A stretch of 64,000 nucleotides of DNA, from NCBI GenBank assembly GCA_037975125.1, contig CM075853.1, positions 87,399,859 to 87,463,858 of the forward strand, written 5' to 3'. The notes beneath the pieces were generated by a model. That model saw nothing but the letters and a program-made list of their open reading frames with translations. It had not been told where the DNA came from and searched no databases. Both the position numbers and the translations under genes were made by a program. This document shows, one piece after another, positions 1-12,292 of the stretch (within the stretch, counting starts at the first letter, position 1; each line of letters opens with the position of its first letter). The stretch is from Latrodectus hesperus (taxonomy: Eukaryota > Arthropoda > Arachnida > Araneae > Theridiidae).

Positions 1-691
1 ACGGCGGAAAGACCAATCTAATGTTTCTGGATAGAAGACAGAAACAGAATTACACTCAAGATAGAAGACAGAATTACACTCAAATTTTAAGCTTATAGCT
101 TCTTCACTGTGGCGCTGAGCTAGGAAGAGAAAGTTGAATATTTTTGCAAGATGGAGCATCAATTCATTCGGCCAATGGTGTTAAAATTGATTTGAAACAA
201 ATAATGTTCGGTCTTTGCCATGGCCTGCTAAAAGTCCAGGCCTCAATATTTTTGAAAATACATGGTTAGTAATTCTTTGGAGTGTCTACCCCCAAGAAAA
301 GCAATAGGAATAGTTGATCAAACTTTGAGAAGCTTTGAATGATATTTGGAACACAATTTTTGTCAAACCGAAATTCAAGACTTATATAATTCAGTACCCA
401 ATAGAATCTTTGAAGTAATTAAAACAAATGTGGCAGAATATTTCTTAATTTACAAGACTTTTATTTTCCTCATTTAGAACTGTCTCTCTACATCTTTCGT
501 ATAATATGATGTGGTTGGAACTAATTTATAATTGTAATAAGCAAATAGTTTTTTCTATTTCATGTTACAGATATAGTTATCTGATTGTGAGTGAGATTTT
601 ACGAATGTTCTCATAAAATTATTTTGTAAAAATTCAAAGTTCTTTTCGTATTTGAGAAAAACCTCTAGTGTCCTATTTTTTTCAAGCCCTG
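1..691 (+). mobile_element. 3' part of a decayed Tc1-like DNA transposon
   Basis: This is a remnant of a cut-and-paste transposon that starts before the window. Around 148-255 the translation shows the second catalytic block (QDGASIHSANG, D of the DDE triad) and, after a one-base frameshift near 196-200, the third block LPWPAKSPGLNIFENTW. The Asp-to-Glu spacing is 34 residues, as in Tc1 elements. Stops and frameshifts follow, so it cannot make transposase. At 681-691 the sequence ends CAAGCCCTG followed by TA, which fits a terminal inverted repeat next to a TA target site. The 5' half and the left repeat are not visible. It lies in an intron of the Sidestep-family gene. Confidence 0.75.
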
Positions 692-974
692 TAGTTCCGA
701 ATGTTGTCCATTTTTGGAAATGAATTTATTTATTATAATTTATCTCTAAGCAGTTTAATATAAAATAAGTAACATATTAATGTATTTTTCACATTTCAAA
801 TTATATTTTACTATTCTGAATTAAACATCAGTAAATATACCATAACAAATTATCCGCAATTTATTGGTATAATAATTAGGGTATTCTCCGTCATTAACCA
901 TTCGATAAGAGATAGTACACTGTTTGGAATATGCATTTACTGGAAAACAAATCTTTTCCATCATATAAATGTTT

Positions 975-1191
975 CAATTATACATATTATAACACAACTA
1001 TTAATAGTAATATAAAAAATAAGACTACGGAAAATGTCATCAGTATAAATATTTGCTGTTGAGGAATTTAGTAACATGATTCAATCATACACATACTAAT
1101 ATAATTATTAATTGTAATATAAAATATAGGAATATAGAAAATGGTATCACTATAAATATTTGCTATGTTGGGGAATTTTGTAACATGACTT
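975..1191. repeat. Tandem duplication, two units of about 107 bp
   Basis: Units 975-1081 and 1082-1191 align along their whole length. Shared blocks include TATAAATATTTGCT and GTAACATGA, with scattered substitutions and small indels, so the duplication is not recent. No coding or mobile-element signature is visible. Confidence 0.75.
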
Positions 1192-2257
1192 ATCTAAATA
1201 GCTAATTATAAATAAAATAAATTTCAGCTAATTTTAGTAATTTATTTTACGAATTGTAATTTCGATATAGTATATTGTAATTTAAACTCCTCTTGAACAA
1301 CTAGATATTATGATAGGATATTAACATTTGGGTACATACTGACATTAATGAAGACATCTTAATAGTCTATCAACGTAAAAACAATTTAATAAGGACTTAA
1401 TAACTTGAACAGTTATTAGAAAAATTTTATAACATTAATAAAGAATTAAGGAAAACTCTCCTTTCCTGAAAACAATAGTTTTCAGATTATTTTATAATAT
1501 TATCTTTTTATATATTGGTGTGAACTTTCTAATATTTTCATACCTTACTTGCTACCTTATCATATACTTGCTCAATATAAATCTCTCATTGCAACCAATA
1601 AGTTTTCTAATCACAAAATGGAAGAAAAATCAATATAAAATGTGAATAATTCATCTCGGAATTCATAAAAAAAAACTTACTATAAGCAGTTTCACAAAAA
1701 CTGATAGTATTTATATTTATGTGTGTATCAATTTGTAATAAAAATTTAAATGAAAGCCATTTTAAATGGAAAATAAAATTGACATAATGATTTAATTAAA
1801 TAAAGTGTTTTGAAATGAGTAACAAATTCAAGTAATTATTATTAATGATATTTAAAAGTTAAAAAACTTTAAAATACCGAAACAGCATTATTAAAAATTT
1901 AAATGCTTAAGAATAAGCCAGCTTTTCTTGAAACTATACCTTTTGTACATAAACACGATTCATCTTCAAAACTTTTTAATGAACTTTGAAGTTGTATCAA
2001 ATTTCTAAATCAATTAAAATATAAAAAGAGAACTTCAAAATTTTATATGAAAGAAACTTAATTTTGATGTAATTAATGCATTCAAATATTATTAGATAGT
2101 TAAACTATATTAATGAAAGATTGATGGGAGATATTGAGAATTAGTTGGTTGATACTTTAATTTTCTGTTAAGGGAATATAACTGTAAATTTAATATCCGT
2201 ATCAATTTATTAAAAATAAATAATGCAAATCTTTTGTTAATTATTATCCAGTAAATT

Positions 2258-2329
2258 GTTATCCAATAAATGTAAAGTCAAAAGTTAATTAGTATCCAAT
2301 GAATATAAAGTCAATAAAAGTTAAATATT
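2258..2329. repeat. Short degenerate tandem repeat, unit about 34 bp
   Basis: Two neighbouring units share TATCCAAT, ATAAAGTCAA/GTAAAGTCAA and AAAGTTAA. A partial third unit lies upstream around 2240-2257. Confidence 0.55.
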
Positions 2330-2353
2330 AACTATCGTAGAAAACTAAATTGC

Positions 2354-2489
<136 letters not shown>

Positions 2490-3040
2490 ATTCAGCCAAG
2501 GTATCAAGTACGAGAAAGATAGTTCAATAAAACCAATCAGCACATGATTTTCTGTAAAAATTTTATTGCTTTAGCTCTAATTTTTTGATTAAAAGTCTTA
2601 ATTTTAATGCCAAAATTATTACCTCAGTGAAATTCTTAATAATAAATAAACTTTATAAGATGATAAAGCCTGTCTAATTTTGAATATTGAAAGCATATTT
2701 GCATGACTGATGTATCAGTTCATAAAACTATCATTGAAAACTATTGCAAAAATAATGTTTTTTTAATCTTATGTTAAATTAATAACATATGCACTCACTT
2801 TAATAGCAAATATAGCACAACGTCAGTTTCAATACTAATGTTTTTAATAAAAATTTTTACAAGATTAACTAAATGTATTCATTCAATTAAATCAGAAATA
2901 TCATTTCATCACATATTCGGGAATTCAAATTTACTTAGATTAAAAATTATTTACTGTGAAGCAGCTTATAAATAAAAGGTAAGAAAAATAGAACTTCAAT
3001 TTATCTGGAATCTTATTTCTTATTCAATTTGTTCCCATAG

Positions 3041-3331
3041 TTGCTCCAAAAGTTTCTCTTCACCTCGGTGCCAACATCAAATATTCAACCATCAAAGAAG
3101 GCAATGATGTGTATTTGGAATGCGTCATCAAAGCCAATCCTCCCGTTTCCGAGTTAATTTGGTTCTTCGAAGGCATACCATTCTACGGTAACGCATCAGC
3201 CGGCGTAATCATCTCTAACCAATCTTTAGTTCTGCAAAAAGTTCGTAAAGAACATCGGGGAAGTTACAAGTGTTTGGCCACTAACACTGAAGGACAAGGG
3301 CAGAGTTTGGAACTATTGTTGGAAGTGCGAT
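3041..3331 (+). CDS. Sidestep-family protein, penultimate Ig domain exon
   Basis: This exon encodes an Ig domain of a Sidestep-family cell-surface protein. In Drosophila, Sidestep is an axon-guidance attractant recognised by Beaten path receptors. The exon is 291 nt: two bases finish a split codon, 96 codons follow, and one base starts the next split codon. The acceptor is TTCCCATAG before 3041 and the donor is GTGAGT at 3332. Family marks are APKVSLHLG at the start, IKEGNDVYLEC, and SNQSLVLQ. The Ig disulfide pair is Cys27 and Cys77 and the core Trp is residue 40. Asn50 (NAS) and Asn59 (NQS) are possible N-glycosylation sites. The usual Asp of the DxGxYxC motif is His71. The Met at 3109 is internal, not a start. 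The paralogue cannot be assigned from this window. Confidence 0.92.
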
Positions 3332-5179
3332 GTGAGTACATTTTCCAAGAGCATTTTTCTTATTTATTCACATTAAATAAAAATTAACTGTGAAACTTAG
3401 TTTTATAAAGATCATATGAGCAATATTAAAGTTAAGTTGCTAATAAAATTGGATACATTATATACATACTTTAGTGCAACGGAATAAAAATACGATTCCA
3501 ATGTGTTCTTATTTTTTGTTTTCCATTATGAAAGTGAGACATTTTATTATTCTATTTATTTATTAACATGGGTAATTCCAATTTGTTCTGCATAAGTTGG
3601 AGTTCTGATTTATCCTTTCTTATAAATTTTAATCTCCACCCATTGTCGAGACTCTAAATTGCAGACACACTAGGTACCCTATTACACAACATACCATCAA
3701 TTCCTTGTTTTGAAATGGCAAAAAGGCCTAATGCACCAAAACTGGACAGACATTAAGAAAAAGATATTCTTGAACTGATATTTCTTCGACACAAATAAGG
3801 TATGCTATATTTTAAATAGTATAAAATTTACTTAAAACAAATTCTGAGTTCATTTGAATACATTTTCAAAATTCTAGAAAATACAACCAAAAGTATTCTA
3901 ATCCCTCATGATTAAAACTACATATTATTTATCATCATTTTATGTAAATATTTAACATAATATCATCACATTTAATAAATGATATTTTAATTAAATATTG
4001 AATTCAAAAGGGTCTTTTTTGTCTTGGGCATTACAGTAGTAATTTTTAATGTTTAAAAAGTGAGAAGATGAGAAAAAGATAATCATAGCAAAATATTTTA
4101 ATCTATATTGTAGATTCGAAAGAAACTTCAAAATTTGCCGTAAAATTTGTTTTCTATTGACATTAAACTTTTGTGAAACAGGTTTTAATTACTGTTCAAC
4201 AATTTGTCATTTCAATCTTAAAATTTTATCGTTATTATAATTGGCTCGACAACACCGGGTGGATTCTGGTCTTCTTAAGATGTCTACTCAAAGATAATCT
4301 TTTGTTGGTTACAGTCCTCTATTCTAAATCTTCAAGATAAGTAGATCTTCTTGGACCCACCATTTGAATTATAGATTCAGTCAAAAAAATCCATTTGTAA
4401 GGATAACTTCATTCATTTTGATTAAATAGCTAGATTTTTAAACATTTTGGCAAACGTTTGATAAATTTCCCAGTATGGGTTGTGTATAAAAAGATTTTGT
4501 TTAAGATTTGATTTTTATGCAAATTTTCATCAACATTAAATTTGCCTTGAAGTATCTTCCTCTCAAAATCCCCAGGAGCAATTCTTACCTTTCTTGTCAC
4601 TACACATATTTGAGATGAGTAGGTAATTACAGACCCAATAAGACTTTTATGAAGGGAAAATTTAGTTTTTATTTAATCAGATAAAAGTTCATATTTTCTC
4701 AATTCAAAAAAAGTGATTGACAACAATGACTTTTACAGCAGCATATTTCTCTTATGTTTATTTAAATTGAAAATAAATAAAACTAGCTAAATTTTATACA
4801 AGTTTTATAATTTGTTTTTTCTTTACTAAATCGTATGTACTTAGCTTTATTCTTGTTAAAAATAAAAAGCATTTTGTATATCCAATTCGCCAGTAAAATT
4901 AAAACTTGCTTTTGAATTTTATGCACTTTCAAAATGTTACTTCTGGTTAAGAAAAGAAACGGTTTTCTCATAGTAACATTATTTGGTGAAAAAATTAAAT
5001 TTTCTATATTAAATTCATTTTTAGTGCTGAAAACTTTTTAACTAATCAAAATATTCCTTCTTCTAAACACTACGCTTTACTTTATTTTAATGAGAGGGGA
5101 TTAAAATGCCAAAAATAAAAGCAAACATTTAATACAGCATAAATATGATAAAAATATTCTCTATAACAAACATATTTTC

Positions 5180-5478
5180 GCCGACCGATGGCTGAGTGGT
5201 TAGCGCTCCTGACTCCTGAGCTGTGGGTCCTGGGTTTGAATCCCGGTTCGGGCATGGATGTTGCTTTCTTTCTCTGTTCTCTCTGTGTTACTTTATCCTT
5301 TCTTCCGTGATGATGTATGAATGTGGCTCACCCTATAAATGCGTTTGTGGTGGTATGGCGCGGGCAACGCTACTCGCCTCCGTGTTGGTTCACAGATGCC
5401 CACTGGGTAACGACAAATGAGTAGCAGTTTCTGGCCTTGTTGTGGCATAGGGTTCAACCCTCAAGTGCCGTTGGAAAA
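5180..5478 (+). mobile_element. tRNA-derived SINE with 12-bp target duplication
   Basis: The head (about 5180-5254) looks like a tRNA-derived RNA polymerase III promoter: an A box-like TGGCTGAGTGGTTAG at about 5189 and a B box GGTTTGAATCC followed by CGGTTCGGGCA. A GC-rich body follows, ending in GTTGGAAAAAA. Identical 12-bp direct repeats AAACATATTTTC lie at 5168-5179 and 5479-5490, so this is a clean retrotransposed insertion. It shares the head type with copies at 26803, 40345 and 59185. A functional tRNA gene is ruled out because the body and target duplication extend far beyond a tRNA and the stems do not fold. Confidence 0.88.
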
Positions 5479-5879
5479 AAACATATTTTCAATAAACAGA
5501 CGAATTTTATTAATTACGTCAAATATTTGTAGGATCTCAAACTAAAAATTTAATTTTATTGAAAATGTAATCCTTCATAATTTCTCCTAAATTTTAAATA
5601 TATTGTACACCACTTAACAATATGTAGGAAACTTTATATAAACTGAATACATATTTATATCCGGCAATTAAATGCAAAGAAAACAAGTTTATTGATACAC
5701 AAAATTTTAAAAAATTCTCTGATCTGTAAACTAAATATAGAAATTATTTTCATCAACTAGTTTTATTTTTAAAATGTTGACTCAATAAATATTTAATCTT
5801 ATTCTTATTTTTACAAGCAATAATTAAATTCCATGTTCATATATTTATTCAATGTATGTAAACACACACACATACACAT

Positions 5880-5998
<119 letters not shown>

Positions 5999-6115
5999 TA
6001 CATTATGTAGATCATATGTATGCTTTATATTTCAAAACTTTTTCGTTATGAACAATATTACTTACTAAACCTTTAATATTTTTTCATAAAAACTGACTTT
6101 TTCACAATAATATTT

Positions 6116-6271
<156 letters not shown>

Positions 6272-7574
6272 ATTTAATTATTCATGCAATACGTTATGTA
6301 ACCAATTATTTTTCAACTTTATATGAAAAATGAAAATTAGCCCTGAACAATTAAATTTCGAATGTTGCATTAATTGGACATTTCTCCAGGTCAAACGAAA
6401 TAAACTTGCTCTCATTCCTGTTTCCCAAAACTATGAGGAAGGGGAAAAAACTCTTTGGTCCTTTAACGATTATTCTAAGAATTATTCATATGACAACAAT
6501 AAGAAGGCCTGAGAAAAGACTTCAATTTCAGATATTTGGGTAACTAATAGTTTTACTAATGATCTTCCATTCAATTTCCACTAAGATAGAAAATAAAGAA
6601 AGGATATAATAGAATTTCTATTCAAAAACTTACTTCAGAACAGAAAATATGAGCCTGTTTTGCTGGAGCTGTAATCTTTAAAATAGCTGAGGCTTTTGGG
6701 AGGGAAAATTTATTCTAAAAGACTGCCAAATAAATTTTCCCGTGTCTCTTTTAATAGCAGGACATTTCTTTTTTAGAATTCTAAAATTTATTTATTTATA
6801 AAAGATATAAATCCAAAGAAATTCATGTGGTTGAATTCTTGCATTCATCAGCCAAATAAATAGATTCTTCAAGCATTTCACACTGAATAAAAATGTAAGT
6901 TTAAGTAAATATTCTATTTATTTTATTTTGTTTAGTATTTATTTATTCAAGTTTACTAAAAGTGTTTTCATTGATAAATTTACATGCAGTACGCAATTAT
7001 TGAAACTTTTCTCTACTATAAATTATTTTTGAAGTGAAAATTTAAATCTTTCATATTATTATTATGATTACTAAAATATTTGATTTCATGTAATATTTAA
7101 ATATATATAAATCTTCAGTGGAAATAGTTTATATAGAAACATTTGTTATACAAATGCATTGTAATAAAAATGCATGGAATTGTAGTATAGTGATAATTAA
7201 GATAGTATATTTAGTGATTTATAACTATTATATTTTTAATTTCCTCATGAACACAATTACCTTTAGAAAATGATATACTACATTTTGCTAGGTTTTATTC
7301 AAAATAAGATAAAAATATGTTATTAATACATGTAAATTTGATTAATTTTAAAACGCAACATAATAAAGCAGATATAAACAGCGTTATAAGAAGAAGTGTA
7401 ATTTTCTATAACACTATGAGATTTTTTAACATGCACTCGTAGTATCATTGTACATTTGTTCATAGGCTTAAGTTGAGTATTGCTTCGTAAGCATTTCGAG
7501 TTTTATTTTAAAGACATATTTCTCTAATCATACTTGCATATTCATCCATTCTATTAAAAGATAACTATTTAAAA

Positions 7575-7865
<291 letters not shown>

Positions 7866-9054
7866 TACATAATTAATATATATATTTATATGTATGAGAT
7901 CATTGATTTCCTTATATATTTTTATTGTGTTTAAAAATTTAGAAGATAAGAAATTAGAAGTAGTTAATTGAAATGTGAGAATGGCAGTTACTGATCAATA
8001 ATTATCTTAGTAAATTAAGCATTATGTGCTCGAAGGAAAGGAAAATTATATGCAACTACACTTTTGAAAATACGCAGATCTATAAGTATAATGTAAATTT
8101 TTATTGAAAGCACATTTTCAATTCTGATAATTTTCAAATGATGGTAATGAACTATTTTATGTTTTCAGAGTAGATAACCTTTAATGAATTTTAAAGTTAT
8201 ATAGTAATTTACATTTATATAGCCTATATTTTAATACTTAAGAACTAATCATTTCATTAAAGAAATTAAATAATTTTGAATAAGTTAATGTAATCATATA
8301 TAGTGTACACAGATTCTAATCACAGAAAAATTGTTTGGACAGTATATCGTTGCAGAGTGTAGCCATTTATTTAACTAAAAACATTTTAAATAATTCTCAA
8401 TAATCAAAGATGCAATCGTAAGTGCAGACTAAATAATTTATTTAAAAATTGGTAGTTACATCAATGTTTAATTCAAAAAACATAAAATAAGCTGCCTTTG
8501 CAATATAATGGTATCTAATGAGAAATAAATGCCTTAATTATTTATTGTTGATTGATTCACACAAATTACTTATTGTTAGATCAATTGTAGCAAATAAAAG
8601 CATGCCAATCCCTTCCTATTTATAAAAAATGTATTTTAAAAACTATATATTATAACTCCCATTCATATCATCCAAAATATGAAATAAAATGAATGAATTC
8701 AATATTTGGGCTACATTTTTCAACTTATGTACAGATAAATATTTTATTCAAACTGAGTTGGAACCTTTGGCAGATCAAACACAAAGCGCTGGCCTGAAAC
8801 TCTCCGAAAGGCTTCAAAGGGATGATGGTTTCTAAAAAAATTATATTTCTGTTTTCCCAAGATTGAAAACACAGAGAACCTTTTTGACTTTGACCAGGGA
8901 ATTGTCAGATAGGTATAAGATCCCTGATGCAGCTAGAGTGCCTTTATTTAGACCACCTATCTTTCAAAACCATATTTATAGTGCTGATTGCTGTCCAGAC
9001 CTGATACTACCTGTTAGTAAGAAGGTCTCCACTGATTGTGAGCTAGAGATCGTA

Positions 9055-9086
9055 CTCATCGATAGTAGATAGCTACTATCGATGAG
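9055..9086. repeat. Perfect 14-bp inverted repeat inside the LINE
   Basis: CTCATCGATAGTAG (9055-9068) is followed by the 4-base spacer ATAG and its exact reverse complement (9073-9086). The LINE reading frame changes from frame 1 to frame 3 here, so the palindrome looks like a template-switch or snap-back insertion that broke the ORF. Confidence 0.9.
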
Positions 9087-9113
9087 CATTATCTATCATC
9101 TGTTTGGTTCCTT

Positions 9114-9957
9114 GTCTATACAGATGGTTCAGCTGAGGATGCCATTAGAAATGCTGGTGCAGGAGTATACTCTAAGAGTTTCAGGCTTTGCCAGGCTGTT
9201 GGGAAATACTATAACAGCTACAATGGTGAAGTGGCTGCTGTGCAATTAGCACTTGAAGAGATCAGAAAGGGTAATGAGAACAACATAGTATTTTTTATAG
9301 ACTCTCAGGCCACCATCAGGTCTCTCTCTTCAATTGCTCCTAGCAGTATTGGGTCTGTTTATCTCTGTCAAATGGCAATTAGTTCTCTACTAGAAGAGGG
9401 ACGTCAAATTGTGCTGCAATAGATACCCAGCCACTGTGATATCGTGGGAAATGACGCAGCTGACAAATTGGCAAAGGCTGGCTCATATCTACAACAGCCT
9501 TCTCCAGCCTTGGAGTACCATACTGTTAAAAGGCTTATTAAGTCAAAAATAGCCTCCTATCGTAGAAATGTTTACAAGATGTGCATAAAGGGGAAAGTAT
9601 GGGCTTCCTTACTAACAAAGCCTATTCCGTGTAACCTCCACAGAGCTGTGGGAGTGGCAAATTTTCGCCTAAAACTGGGCACGATTATCTGCAAAAACAC
9701 CTTCAAAAAACAACACCTTTGCAAAAACACCTTCAAAACTTGCAAAAACACTTCACTGTTTGGGTTTGAAGGACTCACCGATCTGCAATTTTTGTGGACT
9801 AGAGGACATGACTGGTGACCACCTTTACACTTGCCCTGGACTTTCGGACGTCGCAGTTAGAAATTCTGCGGAAGATGTCTTTTCATTCACCTCAAGATTG
9901 TATTGGGCTGCCCGAAAGAGACTAATGGTTGAAAAACCAAGGTCGGGCGTAAGATAA
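9114..9957 (+). pseudogene. LINE ORF2 C-terminus: RNase H plus CCHC finger, broken
   Basis: The RNase H domain shows the four acidic catalytic positions in order: VYTDGS (Asp, about 9123), GEVAAV (Glu), FFIDSQATI (Asp) and GNDAADKLAKAG (Asp, about 9450). RNase H would remove the RNA strand during reverse transcription of the element. A stop (TAG, 9420-9422) stands where the family has Trp in WIPSH. After about 9690 a local triplication shifts the frame. The last part then reads CNFCGLEDMTGDHLYTCP, a C-x2-C-x8-H-x4-C finger typical of these ORF2 ends, before the stop followed by oligo(A). It cannot be translated whole. Confidence 0.88.
9690..9757. repeat. Local tandem repeat in the LINE, unit about 20-30 bp
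   Basis: TGCAAAAACACCTTCAAAA occurs at about 9690 and 9719, and a shortened TGCAAAAACACTTC at about 9740. It changes the reading frame between the RNase H region and the CCHC finger. Confidence 0.8.
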
Positions 9958-10430
9958 AAAAAAATATTTTATTAAGTTTTCATTATACTTGAGTAAATAC
10001 ACACATTTGAATTATTTAAAATTTAGAATCAGTGATCCAGCGACTTGTACGAAGCTTTTATGTTAAGAACTTAGTGTCTTTGTCTTAAAGAAAATAACTA
10101 AAAAACATTCAATTATTTGCATTTCTGTAAAATATCTATAAAATTTTTTGAAAAATTATTAAAAATAAAACCATTAAAGATTCAAATTTGTGTAACTTAT
10201 TATATTAAATTGATAATAAAATGTTAAAGTTAGAGCTAATTCAGTTAAATCTAAATTTTTAGTCTACAATTTTTTGAGAAATATACTTAAACGGGTTAGA
10301 TTTTCAAAGCTAAGCTTATATAGATATTTTAAAACTAATAACCTACATTTATCATACAATTTGTTAGTTATTATTTTTTTAATTTGAATAACATTTTGAG
10401 GAGCCAATACTTGTTCAGCAAGAATATTTA

Positions 10431-10815
10431 GCATGGCCGTGGTAGCCTAGTGATTAGGGTATCGGCCTTCCAACCGGAAGGGAGGGGTTCGATTCACAAT
10501 GCCGCCAAAGACCCATCGAGTACATGCGATATGCCTGCTCATTAAATCTGTGGAATCGAAAGTCCTGTGGTCGGTCGTTGAGCAGTTACCATGGGTGCAA
10601 TGGTCTGGAGAAAATTTTCTCACCCTTCAGATCAATGCCAAAATTGAGGGAGTGGATCCTCTGGTGCTGCCTTCTATCGGAGGATTTGAAGTGCAAGGTC
10701 GTACTTTCACCTTCGCGGTGCTCTGATTAAACGAAAGGCTCTCCCAATTGACTTAAATTCGCTTAGCCAAGGCATAGTGAGCTTGGTTTGGCCAATTGTC
10801 ATTAGTAACAACAAC
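10431..10815 (+). mobile_element. SINE with a second tRNA-like head and an (AAC)n tail
   Basis: The head (about 10433-10508) has an A box-like GTGGTAGCCTAGTGATTAGG, a possible anticodon-type stem CCTTCCAACCGGAAGG and a B box GGTTCGATTC. This head differs from the other SINEs here. The last 120 bases, from GTCGTACTTTCACCTTC to AACAACAACA, closely match the end of the SINE at 40345. The flanking ATTTA at 10426-10430 and 10816-10820 may be a short or decayed target duplication. The open frames inside are chance. Confidence 0.82.
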
Positions 10816-11569
10816 ATTTAATTGCTTAAAAAATGAATCTTTAGAAAAAAGCACTAATAACATGGTTTTAATCGTATGCTATTTTTATTTTATTTCAGGA
10901 ATTCACTTGTTAGTCATAAAATATTCATCACAGTGTTTTGTAATGCTTAAAACTCTGAAGGTTTTCGCACCAACTTTATTCAAGTATATAAATTTATTAC
11001 AATAAAGAGGAATTGTTTGATTGATAATGATAAAAGCATTATTTTTCCTAATTTTAATAAAATTTAGGAATTTTAGCTTTTATAATTAAAATTATACGTC
11101 TTTCTTAAGGTTCAATATTGAATACACCCTCCAATTTTAAAATTCTTAATCATAGAAAGTTTTCTGTATTCAGCAAATTAGTTTCCTTATCACAAATTAA
11201 AACAAAACATTTCAATCGGATTATGCAAAATCTTGGAATGATAAATGAAAAATCTATTTTATATTATTCTTTTGATTCGTTTGCTTCTTGAAACAATTTG
11301 CATAATCATAGATTTCTATGTATAAAATTATAATTCGAATTCTATTAAACGAAAATCTGGCTTAATTATAAAATACTTTATGTTCTTTGATTGATTACAA
11401 AACCAATGGTAGTTTTAATAAAAAATATTTCAATGCACTTTAATTACAAAACAATATTCAGAAAATTAAATTTACAATTATTTTTCAAAAAATTTTCGTT
11501 TGTGTTATCAAAATCATTATAAATTAACTATTCAGAAGCGAAGAAAATGCAAAGCAACTAACTAGTTTG

Positions 11570-11770
11570 TTTTCAGAGTGATTCCAGATAACAATCCTTG
11601 CTTTGGAAACCCATGCATCGCAAGCTATCTCCTACTACATTTTATCTTTTTTTTCCCCCTTTTGTTTTAAATCACATGCGAAAGCTCCAGAGCTTGGCAG
11701 TATCCTTTCCAATTAAATTTAACAATGCAGCTTCTTTAATTCTACGTCTTTCCTTTTGAGCACAAAAGTT
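11570..11770. promoter_or_regulatory. GC-richer intronic island, possible regulatory element
   Basis: Composition rises against the AT-rich background and there are no long homopolymers except one T/C tract. The stretch includes CCAGATAACAATCCTTGC, TTTGGAAACCCATGCATCGC and AGCTCCAGAGCTTGG (a CTCCAGAG near-palindrome). No repeat or coding signature is visible. Function is inferred from composition only. Confidence 0.25.
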
Positions 11771-12022
11771 TCCACGTTAACCTATAAATTTGGAAATAAT
11801 TTATTTGCTGCTATAATTTACATTTTATGCTAAAACTTAGTTGAGTTGCTTTTAATTTATTCTCCATATTTCTAATATGTAACATTTCCTCTGATAAATA
11901 TATTTTCTCTATAATGAAAAATATATCCTTGCATAAAAAGGAACATGATATAATTAAAATGCATTAAAATTTAAATCATTATTACCATTTTGCCAAAGAT
12001 AGGAGATTATCTAAAAGGAAAT

Positions 12023-12292
12023 GCGAGTCTTAAAATTCATGTACTTTCAAAATTATATGCAGAAATATATTAATATATATCACATTAAAAATATACACGT
12101 ATATAAATAATGTATACAAAATATAATAAAGTATTATATTATTTTATTATAATACATTATTATTTATATATATATTATATATATATATATTTAGTATATA
12201 TTATTTATATACAAGTGTATATTTTAATGTGATATATATTAATATATTTCTGAATATATAATTTTGAAAAGTACATGAATTTAAAGGCTCAC
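12023..12292. mobile_element. Near-palindromic 270-bp hairpin, MITE-like
   Basis: The left arm (12023 to about 12120) starts GCGAGTCTTAAAATTCATGT; the right arm (about 12190-12292) is its reverse complement with roughly ten differences, including the blocks AATATATTAATATATATCAC and TTCAAAATTATAT. The centre is a TA/TTA-rich loop. The whole would fold into one long stem, like a foldback or MITE-type non-autonomous DNA element. No clear target duplication is visible and no transposase matches these ends, so the family is unknown. Confidence 0.75.

Larger units (their letters stand above)
8749..9961 (+). mobile_element. 5'-truncated non-LTR retrotransposon (LINE)
   Basis: This is a 1.2-kb insertion flanked by identical 12-bp direct repeats AAATATTTTATT at 8737-8748 and 9962-9973, ending in an oligo(A) run right after the stop codon of its reading frame. 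That is the pattern of target-primed reverse transcription with 5' truncation. Only the end of the second ORF is present: a linker region with LSERLQRDDGF near 8799 and LTRELSDRYKIPDAARVPLF, an RNase H domain, and a CCHC finger. LINE clades with RNase H include I, R1, LOA and Tad; the clade cannot be set without the reverse transcriptase. It is dead: frame changes at a hairpin near 9070 and at a small tandem repeat near 9700, and there is a stop at 9420. Confidence 0.9.

Noticed and set aside
5180..5255. Functional tRNA genes at the SINE heads (also 10433, 26803 and 40345)
   Set aside because: Acceptor stems do not pair, and bodies, tails and target duplications show they are SINEs.
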